Made by a program: the position numbers and the translations under genes
In this document: in pieces, positions 52,779 to 62,314 of the stretch
Layout: every line of letters starts with the position of its first letter
Position numbering within the stretch: position 1 is the first letter of the stretch
Notes under the pieces: model-generated
Database searches by the model: none
The model's input: the letters and a program-made list of their open reading frames with translations, nothing else
What the model was told of the DNA's origin: nothing
NCBI GenBank assembly: GCA_900489925.1
Contig: UEHQ01000010.1
Location: 183,871-247,870, forward strand
DNA from: Hyphomicrobiales bacterium
GTDB lineage: Bacteria > Pseudomonadota > Alphaproteobacteria > Rhizobiales > Rhizobiaceae
Length of the DNA: 64,000 nt
Direction: 5' to 3'

Positions 52779-53660
52779 ATGAAATCGAAGACGCAAGGCT
52801 ATATTTTCGTCCTTCTGGCGATCACCATCTTCTCGCTGCAGGACGGGATCTCGAAACACTTGGCAAGCACATATCCGCCTGTCTTCGTCACGATGATCCG
52901 CTATTGGGCCTTTGCGCTTTTCACAATGCTGCTGGCGTCGAAGATGCGCGGAGGGATCCGTGCGACGGCTCGCACCAAACGGCCGGTGCTGCAGATTATC
53001 CGCGGTGTTCTTCTCGCCGCGCAGGTGGTTGTTGCGATCAGCTGCTTCGCAACTATCGGCCTCGCCCACTCGCAGGCGATCTTCGCAGGTACGCCGATCC
53101 TGATAGCCCTGCTTTCCATGCCGCTGCTTGGCGAGCGCGTCGGCTGGCGGCGCTGGACGGCAATCGGTGCGGGCCTTGCCGGCGTGCTCCTGATCCTCAA
53201 GCCCGAAGGCGGCTTCTTCGATTTCAAACTGCTGCTCGCGATCTTCTCGTGCTTTCTCTTCGCCTTCTACGTTATCGCGACACGCCTCGTGAGCCGGGAC
53301 GACCCGGCGATGACCAGCTTCTTCTACACCGGCGTCGTCGGCGGCATCGCCATGACGCTGGTCGGACCATTCTACTGGACCTGGATGTCGGGTTGGGATT
53401 GGGGCTGGATGGCGCTTGTATGCATGACCAGCATCTCAAGCCATTACTTCCTGATCCGCGCCTACGACATGCTCGACGCCACGGCCGTGCAGCCGCTGAC
53501 TTACCTGCAGCTCGTCTACGCCTCGATCATCGGTGTCATGGTCTACAACGAGACGCTCAACCTCAACACGATCATTGGTTCGGTGATCGTCGTGGCATCA
53601 GGTATATTCACTATCTGGCGTGAGCACGTTGTGGCGGCCAGGGCAACTGCCAGGACGTAA
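52779..53660 (+). CDS. EamA/DMT-family transporter
   Basis: This 293-residue membrane protein has ten spans in two EamA repeats. The first is FVLLAITIFSLQDGISKHLA and the second TAVQPLTYLQLVYASIIGVMVYNET, which match the consensus. It is probably a metabolite exporter. It follows the Lrp/AsnC gene in the same direction by 60 bases, a pairing that suggests an amino-acid exporter, but the substrate is not shown. Confidence 0.9.
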   Translation: MKSKTQGYIFVLLAITIFSLQDGISKHLASTYPPVFVTMIRYWAFALFTMLLASKMRGGIRATARTKRPVLQIIRGVLLAAQVVVAISCFATIGLAHSQAIFAGTPILIALLSMPLLGERVGWRRWTAIGAGLAGVLLILKPEGGFFDFKLLLAIFSCFLFAFYVIATRLVSRDDPAMTSFFYTGVVGGIAMTLVGPFYWTWMSGWDWGWMALVCMTSISSHYFLIRAYDMLDATAVQPLTYLQLVYASIIGVMVYNETLNLNTIIGSVIVVASGIFTIWREHVVAARATART

Positions 53661-53746
53661 ATTCAATGCGTGCAATTTTATGCACGCTAATAAAGCGATA
53701 TCAATCTGTCGTTGCTATCATGCTTCCACATTTGAGGGAGAACCGC

Positions 53747-54082
53747 ATGATGCGCAATCTGAATATCATTACTCGCAAGGCCGAACGAAAGCCGTGCCGT
53801 GTATTCGGCAAGGTGCGTTATCTCAACAAGGAAGTCGACGCCCGCATCCTAAACCTCTCGACGAGCGGTGTTGCACTCGAGATCAGATCTCCACTGCACG
53901 CAGCCTCCGGCAGCCGTGTACAGTTGCTCGCGGACGATCTTGGCATATTGCATGGCGTCATCCGCTGGACCCACAACGGCCGGCTCGGCATACAGTTCGA
54001 CACGAACTCCAACGCGCGAGCCCAGGTTTCGTCCTACTTCCGGTTCTTCCACCGCGAAGTAAAGCCGGTGCTGGCCCGATAA
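53747..54082 (+). CDS. PilZ domain protein
   Basis: The start is at ATG 53747 or 53750 after GAGGGAGAACC; product about 111 residues. The cyclic di-GMP binding pattern is complete: R-x3-R in RKAER (residues 12-16) and N-L-S-T-S-G (near residue 42) followed by VALEI. The remaining beta-barrel (GVIRWTHNGRLGIQFD) is intact. It should bind c-di-GMP and act as an adaptor. No enzyme is fused. A GGDEF gene lies 2 kb downstream. Confidence 0.9.
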   Translation: MMRNLNIITRKAERKPCRVFGKVRYLNKEVDARILNLSTSGVALEIRSPLHAASGSRVQLLADDLGILHGVIRWTHNGRLGIQFDTNSNARAQVSSYFRFFHREVKPVLAR

Positions 54083-54101
54083 CAACCGGAAGACCTCTCG
54101 C

Positions 54102-55070
54102 CTATTCGGCTGCGAGAGGTATCTCCGGCGTGCGAATTTCGCTGAGTGATGCGGTGAAATCCGCATGGTTGGGACATGCCGACAGGCGCGAGCGAAACGC
54201 CTCGATCATCCATGTCGCGGCCGGCCCTGGCGGGTTGGCGATACGCCGCATCGCATAGATAGGATACTCGCCTTGTTCGTAGGCGCGAAGATCGAGATGA
54301 ACCAGCGCCCCGCTGACCAGATCCTCGCGGATGATCGACGCTGGCAGGCCTCCCCAACCGAGACCGCCGCGGATCAGCGCATGCTTTGTTGCAATGTCGC
54401 TGACGCGCCATGTCTTGTAGGAAAGCACATTGAAATCCCGCCCCTTGGTCAGGCCAGATGCATCGGTGACGACAAGCTGCACTTCCTCGCGAACATCGCT
54501 CAGCGTAAGCGGACGATCGATCTGGGCCAGCGGGTGATTTGCCGCCACGACGGGGATCATGAAGGAATGGCCGATCTTGTCGATCAGGATCGAATCATCC
54601 TGCTTGAGAACAGCCCCGCCGATCCCGATGGTGGCCTTGCCGCTTTGAACGGCGTCCATGACCATGCCGAGTTCGCCGGCGGTCAGATTGAGCGCGACGG
54701 ATGGAAACCGATCGCGAAACTCGCGCAACACGTCGACCATCGCCTGCGATGGAACCATGACGCTGATGGCGACCGAAACCTCGGCCTCCAGGCCTTCCTT
54801 CAGGCTTTTCACGCGGGCACGCATGACATGCAGATCCGTCATCAGCCGGCGTGCATCCTCGAGCATCGCCCTGCCCGCCTCCGTCAGTTTCGGCTGACGC
54901 GCTCCAGACCGCTCGAAAAGCGGCATCTCAAGCTGTGCTTCGAGATTCGCGATCGTATAGCTGATCACCGACTGGGCACGGTTTAGCACGCGCGACGCAG
55001 CCGAGAAGCTGCCGCTTTCGGCCACCGTCAGGAACACCTGCAATTGATCAAGAGTGGGATTGGGAAGCAT
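54102..55070 (-). CDS. LysR-family transcriptional regulator
   Basis: This 322-residue protein has an N-terminal HTH (LDQLQVFLTVAESGSFSAASRVLNRAQSVISYTIANLE, read in sections) and a LysR substrate domain (VSVAISVMVPSQAMVDVLREF). It is divergent from the azoR gene with a 141-base gap that contains a repeated TTTCGAT. It probably controls azoR in response to a quinone or azo compound; this is inferred from the gene layout. Confidence 0.92.
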   Translation of the reverse strand: MLPNPTLDQLQVFLTVAESGSFSAASRVLNRAQSVISYTIANLEAQLEMPLFERSGARQPKLTEAGRAMLEDARRLMTDLHVMRARVKSLKEGLEAEVSVAISVMVPSQAMVDVLREFRDRFPSVALNLTAGELGMVMDAVQSGKATIGIGGAVLKQDDSILIDKIGHSFMIPVVAANHPLAQIDRPLTLSDVREEVQLVVTDASGLTKGRDFNVLSYKTWRVSDIATKHALIRGGLGWGGLPASIIREDLVSGALVHLDLRAYEQGEYPIYAMRRIANPPGPAATWMIEAFRSRLSACPNHADFTASLSEIRTPEIPLAAE

Positions 55071-55092
55071 CGTCCATCCAATTCATAGATAG

Positions 55093-55123
55093 TTTCGATC
55101 GACATTATCACAGTTTTTTCGAT
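55093..55123. promoter_or_regulatory. Direct TTTCGAT repeats in the lysR-azoR gap
   Basis: TTTCGAT occurs at 55093-55099 and 55117-55123, 24 bases apart, in an AT-rich stretch between the diverging genes. It is a candidate regulator site, not an exact LysR box. Confidence 0.3.
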
Positions 55124-55211
55124 AGCCCACCAGACATATTTCTCATCGCGAACCAGTGGTCATGACCTCCCAAGCGGACCACCAAAGCCCAAGACGAGAG
55201 GAATAACAGTC

Positions 55212-55826
55212 ATGTCGTCCATCCTGCTCCTGACCTCCAGCCCGCGTGCTGAGTCTCTTTCGACCACCATTGCCGTCGACCTGGCGAACAAGCTGCAGGC
55301 CCAGCAATCGGGCAGCGTCGTCGTTCGCCGTGACCTCGCAGCCAACCCGCTGCCGCATATCGACGACCTGTTCACCGCGGCCATCCGCAAGCCGGCTGAA
55401 GCACGCACGGCGGAAGAAGCCGAAGCCGCGAAGACTTCCGATGCGCTGGTCGATGAACTCCTTGCCGCGGACACGATCGTTATCGGCACTGGCCTGATCA
55501 ACTTCAGCATCTACTCCTCGCTGAAGACCTGGATCGACAACGTTGCCCGCGCCGGTCGCACGTTCAAGTACACGGAAAGCGGCCCGGTCGGCCTTGCCAC
55601 CGGCAAGAAGGTCTATGTCGTTCTGGCATCTGGCGGCGTCTACTCGCAGGGCCCGGCAGCCGGCATGAACCATGCCGTACCGTACCTGAAGTCTGTTCTC
55701 GGCTTCCTCGGCATCACCGACATCGAAACCATCTACGTCGAAGGACTCGCGTTCGGTCCTGAAGCAGCAGACAAGGCCATCAGCGCTGCCAAGGCCCGCG
55801 CTGAAGAGATTGCCCTCGCCGCCTAA
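55212..55826 (+). CDS. azoR: FMN-dependent NADH-azoreductase
   Basis: This 204-residue flavodoxin-fold enzyme has SSILLLTSSPRAESLSTTIAVDLAN at the N-terminus (FMN phosphate loop), PVGLATGKKVYVVLASGGVYSQG in the middle, and the AzoR-type block TIVIGTGLINFSIYSSLKTWIDNVARAG. It reduces quinones or azo compounds by two electrons. It is divergent from a LysR regulator and ends in a strong terminator. Confidence 0.93.
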   Translation: MSSILLLTSSPRAESLSTTIAVDLANKLQAQQSGSVVVRRDLAANPLPHIDDLFTAAIRKPAEARTAEEAEAAKTSDALVDELLAADTIVIGTGLINFSIYSSLKTWIDNVARAGRTFKYTESGPVGLATGKKVYVVLASGGVYSQGPAAGMNHAVPYLKSVLGFLGITDIETIYVEGLAFGPEAADKAISAAKARAEEIALAA

Positions 55827-55851
55827 TTGGTGCCTGCGATAGAAATTTGAG

Positions 55852-55880
55852 AAGACGGTCGGCTTGCCGGCCGTCTTTTT
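55852..55880 (+). terminator. Rho-independent terminator after azoR
   Basis: The stem AAGACGGTCGG with CCGGCCGTCTT around CTTG is followed by TTTTT. Confidence 0.85.
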
Positions 55881-55887
55881 TGTTGGC

Positions 55888-57156
55888 TCAGCCGACCTCG
55901 GCCAGTCGCGAGCCACCGATGACACAGTTTCGGCCGTTCTTCTTCGCCTGGTAGAGCCGTTCATCAGCGACCGAAAGCACAGTCGTGAAGCTGACGCCGT
56001 CCTCGTCGGCGGAAGCAAGGCCGATGCTGACGGTGACCGGGCGGCCATCCGGGGTGCTGACGCTGTTCGCGATCGTCCAGCGCAACCGCTCCGCCAGACG
56101 CGCCCCTTCTGCGTGATCGGTGACCGGGCACACGGCCACGAACTCCTCACCGCCGAAACGGAACATCCGGTCGCTGGCGCGCAGGATCGTGCCGAGACGC
56201 GCAGCTATGGCCTTGAGAACCTCGTCGCCCTGCAAGTGACCGAACTGGTCGTTGACGTCCTTGAAATGGTCGACGTCCAGGATGAGGACGGTGGCAGACT
56301 GACCCTGCTTGAGAGAATCCCAGATCATCGTCGGAGCTTCGATCTCCATGCGCGCGCGGTCATAAAGGCCTGTGAGAACGTCCCTGCCCGTGCGGCTCAA
56401 GAGATCGTTGTATCGCTCGCGGAAGGTCAGATCGTGGAAAATATCGCCGACCGGACGCGCACTCATAGTGCTGACACCACTGCGGATCCAGCGTTCGTAA
56501 ATGGCGAACAGTACGGTGTATATGCACACCGCGAACATCTTCGCCTTCCAGCCACCCCAGAAGGCCGCGGCTGGCACGCCGACGAAGTAATACAAAGCTC
56601 CAAAGAAGCCGACCTGATCGAACGTCAGCATGACGAAGCCGCAGATCATGAAACGCAGCACGATCTTGCGTTTGAAGACGCGGCCCAGACGTTCATAGAG
56701 CAGAATGATCCCGATGGAATCGAGGTACAGCAGCGCCGTCCCCCACATCATCAGTCCGCCCATCTCGTTAAGGAAATCGAAGTTGGGCGCCTTTCCGGCG
56801 GAGATCTCGATAATCGAATGCCACTGCAGCAGCCAGGCGATCGCCGCGGTCAGCAGGTTGCCAAGAAACAATCCGTAGATCGGCTGGCGGACAACTGCGG
56901 CATCCTCATGCAGATAGAGCATAAGGATCATCATCAGCTTGCCAGCGAAGAAGACCGATGAGCCGGGTGAAACGATGCCAAAGGGCACCGGCACATAAAA
57001 TACGGCTGCCAGATATGTTTCCATGAAGTGCATGACGCCGAGCGCCGTCAGGAACATGCCCAGGCCGAGACGGTGGCGGAAATGCAGCAGCGTCACCATC
57101 AGCGCGAAATAGCCGACCGCTTCGATTGCAAAAAGAAGGAGGTTGAGGGTTTCCAT
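55888..57156 (-). CDS. Membrane GGDEF diguanylate cyclase
   Basis: The start is ATG 57156 (METLNLLLFAIEAVGYF), giving 422 residues. Six or more hydrophobic spans cover about residues 1-215. The GGDEF domain (about 270-420) has an intact active site FRFGGEEFVAV and the inhibitory RxxD site RASD five residues before it, plus LTGLYDRARMEIEAP at the domain start. It should make c-di-GMP from GTP and be product-inhibited. The input domain (VFYVPVPFGIVSPGSS) is not recognised. A PilZ gene lies about 1.8 kb upstream. Confidence 0.92.
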   Translation of the reverse strand: METLNLLLFAIEAVGYFALMVTLLHFRHRLGLGMFLTALGVMHFMETYLAAVFYVPVPFGIVSPGSSVFFAGKLMMILMLYLHEDAAVVRQPIYGLFLGNLLTAAIAWLLQWHSIIEISAGKAPNFDFLNEMGGLMMWGTALLYLDSIGIILLYERLGRVFKRKIVLRFMICGFVMLTFDQVGFFGALYYFVGVPAAAFWGGWKAKMFAVCIYTVLFAIYERWIRSGVSTMSARPVGDIFHDLTFRERYNDLLSRTGRDVLTGLYDRARMEIEAPTMIWDSLKQGQSATVLILDVDHFKDVNDQFGHLQGDEVLKAIAARLGTILRASDRMFRFGGEEFVAVCPVTDHAEGARLAERLRWTIANSVSTPDGRPVTVSIGLASADEDGVSFTTVLSVADERLYQAKKNGRNCVIGGSRLAEVG

Positions 57157-57399
57157 CAGGTCCCTCGTTTCGCGTCGTTCAACCGAAGCGCAGTCGCCGA
57201 TCGGCCAGCATGGCGGCGTGCCGCGCCGCATCTTCCCTGAGCGGCAAGAATGACGATCGGTCTTCTTGTATCCTGATGCACAACACGGTCCTGCAAAGCC
57301 TGCTGCCAACAAGATTCGCTGCAATACTTTAAGATTGGATGAGCAACAGCGCGCGGCCGACACGGACGCGACAGTTTATCTCTCAAAAGAGCAGAATAA

Positions 57400-57726
57400 T
57401 CAGACCTGACGCGTCTTCGCACCATCGGCGAAGAGCGACGGCCCATTCTGATCGATGATCTGCTGCGCCTTGCGCACCGTGCATTCGATCGCATCATCGG
57501 AAGAGGAGAACATGTCGGCGCGAATGAAATTGCGCACGAGGACATCCTCGCCAACAACCTTCTCGATACGCCCTGCCAGCCGGTACTGGCTGCCTTCCTT
57601 TTGCGGCTCGGCGTAGATCGTGCAATCGCCGTATAACTGCGGATCGGATGCTACGCCGGACGCCGACGTCGTCGGCTTCGCGCCGCCGGAAAACATCGAG
57701 AGAATGCTGGAAAATATCGAAGCCAT
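57400..57726 (-). CDS. HlyU-family regulator
   Basis: This 108-residue protein follows the HlyU family throughout: DPQLYGDCTIYAEPQKEGSQYRLAGRIEK, then VRNFIRADMFSSSDDAIECTVRKAQQIIDQNG. The N-terminus (MASIFSSILSMFSGGAKP) is a weakly hydrophobic helix. The role is uncertain; in Vibrio, HlyU is a haemolysin regulator of another fold, so this name is a family label. It lies next to ilvA on the same strand. Confidence 0.88.
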   Translation of the reverse strand: MASIFSSILSMFSGGAKPTTSASGVASDPQLYGDCTIYAEPQKEGSQYRLAGRIEKVVGEDVLVRNFIRADMFSSSDDAIECTVRKAQQIIDQNGPSLFADGAKTRQV

Positions 57727-57762
57727 GGTTCGCCTTTATCACGCCGGTTCGTGTCGTCAAAG

Positions 57763-59019
57763 TTAAATGATGAGGTTTGCCAGGATCTCGTTTTCGGTGA
57801 TGTCTTCGAACCCCATGCCCGCATTCTCGAAGTTCGAGATCAATTGCGCGAAATTCTCCGGCGCCTTGGTTTCGATACCGATCAGGATCGAGCCGAAGTT
57901 GCGCGCCGTCTTCTTCAGATATTCGAAGCGGGCGATATCGTCCTCAGGCCCCAGAAGGTTGAGGAAATCGCGCAGGGCGCCGGGGCGCTGCGGCAGGCGC
58001 AGGATGAAGTACTTCTTCAGTCCCGCATAACGCATCGCGCGTTCCTTGACGTCGGGCAGCCGCTCGAAATCGAAGTTGCCGCCGGAGACGATGGCAACGA
58101 CCGTCTTGCCCCGGATCGCTGCCGGATCCATTGCGGCGATGGCCGTCAGCGACAGTGCGCCGGCAGGCTCGAGCACGACGCCTTCGACGTTCAGCATTTC
58201 GCTGATCGTCACGCAGATCGCGTTCTCCGGCATCAGCATGACCTGATCGGTGGAGAAGTCCTTGAGGGCCGCGAAATTCAAATCGCCGATCCGTGCAACG
58301 GCGGCGCCGTCAACGAAGTTGTCGACCTTGGGAAGCGTGACGACCTCGCCGGCATCGATGCTGCGCTTCAGGCTCGGCGCGCCGGCCGGCTCGACAAAGA
58401 CGAACCCCGATTTCGGAACAACGCCCTGAAAATATCCGCTGGTTCCCGCTGCAAGGCCGCCGCCGCCGACCGGCATGACGATCAGGTCAGGAACAGTGCC
58501 CTCCGGCAACTGCTGCTCGATCTCAGCGGCAACGGTCGCCTGCCCCTCGATGATATCCACATGGTCGAAAGGCGGCACCATGACGCCGCCGATCGCATCG
58601 ACATGATCGCGCGCGGCCTTGTAGCATTGGTCGAAGAAGTCGCCGGTCAGCTTGATGGTGATGAACTCGGCGCCGAACATGCGCGTCTTGTCGATCTTCT
58701 GTTGCGGTGTGGTCACCGGCATGAACACCACGCCGGGAACGCCGAAATGGCGGCAGACGAACGCAAAGCCCTGCGCGTGGTTGCCGGCGGAGGCACACAC
58801 GAAGGTCTTGTCGGACGCGCCCTCAGCGATCGCCTTGCGGAAGAAATTGAACGCACCACGAATCTTGTAGGAACGCACCGGCGACAGGTCCTCGCGCTTC
58901 AGCCAGATATCGGCGCCATAGCGGGCGGAAAGATGCTCGTTGAGTTGCAGCGGCGTCGCCGGAAAAAGGCTGCGCATCGCTTCTTCGGCAGCTTCGACAT
59001 CCTGTCTATCCACGGTCAC
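57763..59019 (-). CDS. ilvA: Threonine ammonia-lyase (threonine deaminase)
   Basis: This 418-residue PLP enzyme starts at GTG 59019 (or GTG 59013). The PLP lysine is in SYKIRGAFNFFRKAIAEG (about residues 50-67), and the glycine loop is VGGGGLAAGTSGYF near 190. A C-terminal ACT domain follows (FILRLPQRPGALRDFLNLL). It makes 2-oxobutanoate for isoleucine synthesis and is fed back by isoleucine through ACT. It lies upstream of hlyU, same strand. Confidence 0.92.
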   Translation of the reverse strand: MTVDRQDVEAAEEAMRSLFPATPLQLNEHLSARYGADIWLKREDLSPVRSYKIRGAFNFFRKAIAEGASDKTFVCASAGNHAQGFAFVCRHFGVPGVVFMPVTTPQQKIDKTRMFGAEFITIKLTGDFFDQCYKAARDHVDAIGGVMVPPFDHVDIIEGQATVAAEIEQQLPEGTVPDLIVMPVGGGGLAAGTSGYFQGVVPKSGFVFVEPAGAPSLKRSIDAGEVVTLPKVDNFVDGAAVARIGDLNFAALKDFSTDQVMLMPENAICVTISEMLNVEGVVLEPAGALSLTAIAAMDPAAIRGKTVVAIVSGGNFDFERLPDVKERAMRYAGLKKYFILRLPQRPGALRDFLNLLGPEDDIARFEYLKKTARNFGSILIGIETKAPENFAQLISNFENAGMGFEDITENEILANLII

Positions 59020-59191
59020 TATCCTTTGCTGTTGGCGCCGTTCGCTATCGCATAGGAGCAGAGCCGAATGAAGTGCGTTTTCGGCCGCAACCGTTCGGTC
59101 GCGCAAAAGCAGCCACCGGCACGCGCAAAAACCGCGTCTGATAACGCATTTGTGCGGTTCCAACGCAGTGCAACATCGCTAGAATAGAACA

Positions 59192-59554
59192 ATGATAACA
59201 TACAAGTTCGCCAGACCGGTCGCCTGGCTCCTCCTCGCCGGCATCATTTTCGTCACCGTTTCGCCCATCGGGCTGCGTCCTCACACGATCACGTCGGTCA
59301 ATCTCGACCGTGCACTCGCCTACCTGGTTGTCGGCCTCGCGTTCGCGCTGGCTTACCCACGTCATTGGCTCGCAGTAGCTGTGCTCTTGATCTTCGGTGC
59401 GGTCGCCATCGAATACCTGCAGTATCTGTCCCCAACCCGACACGCGCGCCTGCACGACGCAGCGGTAAAGGCTGTCGGAGCGTCCTTCGGGGTTCTCGCC
59501 GGGACTTTTCTCAACCGGTATCGCCCGATGAAACCGGACCAACAGGGCGCGTAG
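59192..59554 (+). CDS. VanZ-like membrane protein
   Basis: This 120-residue protein has three to four spans: PVAWLLLAGIIFVTVSPIGL, ALAYLVVGLAFALAYP, WLAVAVLLIFGAVAIEYLQYL. The end (RHARLHDAAVKAVGASFGVLAG) matches the VanZ/YfjR-type fold. No catalytic role is known; in rhizobia the gene is a stand-alone small membrane protein, divergent here from ilvA. Confidence 0.85.
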   Translation: MITYKFARPVAWLLLAGIIFVTVSPIGLRPHTITSVNLDRALAYLVVGLAFALAYPRHWLAVAVLLIFGAVAIEYLQYLSPTRHARLHDAAVKAVGASFGVLAGTFLNRYRPMKPDQQGA

Positions 59555-59620
59555 CAAGAGCCAACGCCAACGATATGAAATCGGAGATTGCAGGCTGGTT
59601 TGCCTGCGTCTCCGGCAGGA

Positions 59621-59803
59621 TCAATAACTGCAGGAACGATTGTCGCTCGGCCTGAAGCCTTGCGCGCAGGCGATGTTCATGGAATCGCCCGGCGTATAGC
59701 CAGACGCAGATCCCATCGAATTTTGCGGGGTCGAGCAGGCCGACGCCATCGCAGCAAGAGTGACCAGCGCTCCAGCCGCCAAAAGTGCCCGAAATCTGCT
59801 CAT
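59621..59803 (-). CDS. Small lipoprotein
   Basis: This 60-residue protein has a signal AGALVTLAAMASAC, where the cysteine at residue 23 ends the lipobox ASAC. The mature part is short with cysteines in IACAQGFRPSDNRSCSY. ATG 59803 is preceded by AGGAGAACAAG. It resembles small rhizobial lipoproteins of unknown role. Confidence 0.75.
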   Translation of the reverse strand: MSRFRALLAAGALVTLAAMASACSTPQNSMGSASGYTPGDSMNIACAQGFRPSDNRSCSY

Positions 59804-60028
59804 CTTGTTCTCCTTTATAGATATTCTGGCCTCAGACTATCACGCATGAACGCTCGCGTGCCAGCCTGTGACGCAGATTTAGCCGGCGTCAATCGTGTCC
59901 GCCGAAGGCGACGGTGCGTATGAAACCGCCGATCACGAGGACGACAACTGAAGACATCTTGCGCGACGGATTTGTGATGTGCAGCCCTTTCCAAAACGGG
60001 CCGGCCAAGCTATTGCGGTCATGCACGC

Positions 60029-60112
60029 GGGCGTGGCGAAACTGGTAGACGCAAGGGACTTAAAATCCCTCGGCCTTGGCTGTGCGGGTTCGACCCCCGC
60101 CGCCCGCACCAT
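60029..60112 (+). tRNA. tRNA-Leu (anticodon UAA)
   Basis: The acceptor stem GCGGGCG pairs with CGCCCGC. The long variable arm is typical of leucine. The anticodon loop in GGGACTTAAAATCCC gives TAA. The T arm contains GGTTCGACCCC. CCA is encoded at the end. Confidence 0.95.
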
Positions 60113-60293
60113 TGCCAGCACAATCTCCAGGGAAATGCTGCGCCTCAGGGCGCCCAGAATTGGTTGTGACCAACCAGAACGTTTGCGACGAGCCCCCTTT
60201 ATTGCAATGTTAGAATGTGTTTTTATGCCAGCGCCTTCAAAGCTGAGGCTTTTGGCGTGTAATTTGTAAAGCTTGTCTTGTGGGAGTAAGGCG

Positions 60294-60428
60294 ATGGTTT
60301 ACGATTGGGATGGCGCGAAAACACGGCGCCTCCGGCTGTTTCGAGCAGGCACGGCATTCTTGATCGCATTTGCGGTACTGTTACCGCTCTTCTTCTACGC
60401 AGCGAAATTTCATGGGTTCGGTGGCTGA
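60294..60428 (+). CDS. 44-residue membrane protein
   Basis: ATG 60294, preceded by GGGAGTAAGGCG, reads 44 codons to TGA 60426. An arginine-rich head (KTRRLRLFRAG) is followed by a span AFLIAFAVLLPLFFYAA. Similar MVYDWDG-headed short proteins are recalled from other rhizobia. Function unknown. Confidence 0.65.
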   Translation: MVYDWDGAKTRRLRLFRAGTAFLIAFAVLLPLFFYAAKFHGFGG

Positions 60429-60549
60429 GCGCCATCGGTGAGATAGCCCCGGCCATCTCGCAAGGCATTCACGCAACAGGCGCCACGATCGCTCCCAGAA
60501 AAAAGGCGCGACCGTTAGATAGCGCCCTTCAATGTCTTGAACGCTTGGC

Positions 60550-61146
60550 TTATGCGAGCTTGGCGGCGATCTTGGCGACGTGCGCGCCCTGATACTTGGC
60601 GGCTTCCAGCTCGACCGCCGACGGCTGGCGCGAGCCGTCGCCGTCCGTGATCGTCGAAGCACCGTAAGGCGATCCGCCCTTGATCTCGTCAACGCCCATC
60701 TGGCCCTGGAACGCATAGGGAAGACCGGCAACGATCATGCCCTGGTGCAGGAAAGTCGGGATGAAGCCGAGAATGGTCGATTCCTGGCCACCGTGCTGGG
60801 TTGCCGACGACGTGAATACCGAGCCGACCTTGCCGACCAGCTTGCCGGCAAACCACAGGCTGCCCGTCTGGTCCCAGAAGTTGCGCATCTGCGAAGCCAC
60901 GGTGCCGAAGCGCGTGCCAGCGCCGACGATGATGGCGTCATATTCTGCCAGTTCTTCCGGCTTGGCGATCGGAGCAGCCTGATCGACCTTGAAATACGAG
61001 GCCTTGGCGACCTCTTCCGGCACGAGTTCCGGAACCCGCTTGACCGTTACTTCGGCGCCGGCGGATTTCGCACCTTCGGCGACTGCGTATGCCATCGTTT
61101 CAATGTGACCGTAGGACGAATAATAAAGTACGAGAACCTTAGCCAT
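60550..61146 (-). CDS. wrbA: NAD(P)H:quinone oxidoreductase WrbA
   Basis: This 198-residue protein starts at ATG 61146 ([20 protein letters not shown]). It is a flavodoxin-like Wrb[11 protein letters not shown] for FMN binding, [24 protein letters not shown] and [16 protein letters not shown] for the active site. It reduces quinones in two-electron steps and guards against redox cycling. The start used here excludes 35 upstream residues that look untranslated. Confidence 0.94.
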   Translation of the reverse strand: MAKVLVLYYSSYGHIETMAYAVAEGAKSAGAEVTVKRVPELVPEEVAKASYFKVDQAAPIAKPEELAEYDAIIVGAGTRFGTVASQMRNFWDQTGSLWFAGKLVGKVGSVFTSSATQHGGQESTILGFIPTFLHQGMIVAGLPYAFQGQMGVDEIKGGSPYGASTITDGDGSRQPSAVELEAAKYQGAHVAKIAAKLA

Positions 61147-61440
61147 TTTCCTGGTTTCCTTCTTCGGTGATGCTGCTGGTGACGAGCTTGGCATGCCAAC
61201 CAGAATTCGTTTGATAAACTCGGTGATCATGCAAATTGCCTCGAAACGCATGGTGCGTGTGGCAAATAGCTATCGCAGGCGATTGAGTGCGGCCAGTCAC
61301 GGCGCCGGAAACGGACTGTTCAATCATACTGGACGATGTCGGCCCCGCATTCACTTTTTTGCGATCCATACGAAGGCTTCCCGTCTCTTCCGTTTGGTAT
61401 AAGTTTGCTGCCAAATCATCCGTGAAGATAGAGGCATTCA

Positions 61441-62211
61441 ATGACCCAGATTGTGACAGCAGCGATCCTTGCCATCGGCGACGAGCTGCTTTCGGGGCGC
61501 ACCAAGGACAAGAACATCGGCCATCTCGCCGACATGCTGCTTCTGGCCGGCATCGACCTCAAGGAGGTCCGCATCGTGGGCGACGAGGAGGATGCGATCG
61601 TCGACGCCCTGAACGCCTTGCGGACGAAGTACGACTACGTGTTCACATCCGGCGGCATCGGCCCCACGCACGACGACATCACCGCGGACGCGGTTTCCAA
61701 GGCTTTCGGCGTTGATTGCGAGTACAATGAAGAAGCCATGATCTTGCTCGGCGACATGTACAAGCGCCGCGAGGTGGAGTTCACCGACGCGCGCAAGCGG
61801 ATGGCGCGCATGCCGGTCGGCGCGAGCCATATTGCGAACCCTGTTTCGACGGCACCAGGCTTCGTCATCGGCAATGTCTATGTGATGGCCGGCGTGCCGC
61901 AGGTCTTCCAGGCGATGGTCGATGCCGTGCTTCCGACCCTTCGGACCGGCACACCGGTCCTTTCGCTGGCCGTGTCGTGCCCTTATGGCGAAGGTGACAT
62001 CGGCACGCCGTTGACCGCGATCCAGAAGGCACATCCGGAAACCAGCATCGGCTCCTACCCGCGCTATGTCGGCCAGAAGTTCTCCACGGAGATCGTTGTC
62101 CGCGGGCGCTCCCAGGAGCTTATCGATGCTGCCGGCGCGGATGTCCGGGCGATGATCGAAACCATTCGCAGGGAACGAGAAACGCTCGAAAATAGTTCTG
62201 CGGAGGCATAG
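61441..62211 (+). CDS. CinA-like molybdopterin-binding domain protein
   Basis: This 256-residue protein has the MoCF_biosynth/CinA N-terminal fold: AAILAIGDELLSGRTKDKN at the N-terminus and TSGGIGPTHDDITADAVSKAFG near residue 65. It lacks the C-terminal CinA amidohydrolase domain of full-length CinA, as is usual in alphaproteobacteria. The exact function is uncertain (nucleotide pyrophosphatase or damage-related). It is followed by a universal stress protein gene. Confidence 0.9.
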   Translation: MTQIVTAAILAIGDELLSGRTKDKNIGHLADMLLLAGIDLKEVRIVGDEEDAIVDALNALRTKYDYVFTSGGIGPTHDDITADAVSKAFGVDCEYNEEAMILLGDMYKRREVEFTDARKRMARMPVGASHIANPVSTAPGFVIGNVYVMAGVPQVFQAMVDAVLPTLRTGTPVLSLAVSCPYGEGDIGTPLTAIQKAHPETSIGSYPRYVGQKFSTEIVVRGRSQELIDAAGADVRAMIETIRRERETLENSSAEA

Positions 62212-62314
62212 ACTTTCACGCGAGCCAACCGACCATGATCTGGGTCAAGGAGACACACGCCGAGAAGGAGCATTGCTTATCCAAAGCCGATTTTAGCCGC
62301 GCAAGGAGAAACTC

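Noticed and set aside
55864..56961. 365-codon open frame opposite the GGDEF gene
   Set aside because: It is a shadow of the diguanylate cyclase, rich in H/Q/R as expected for reverse frames.
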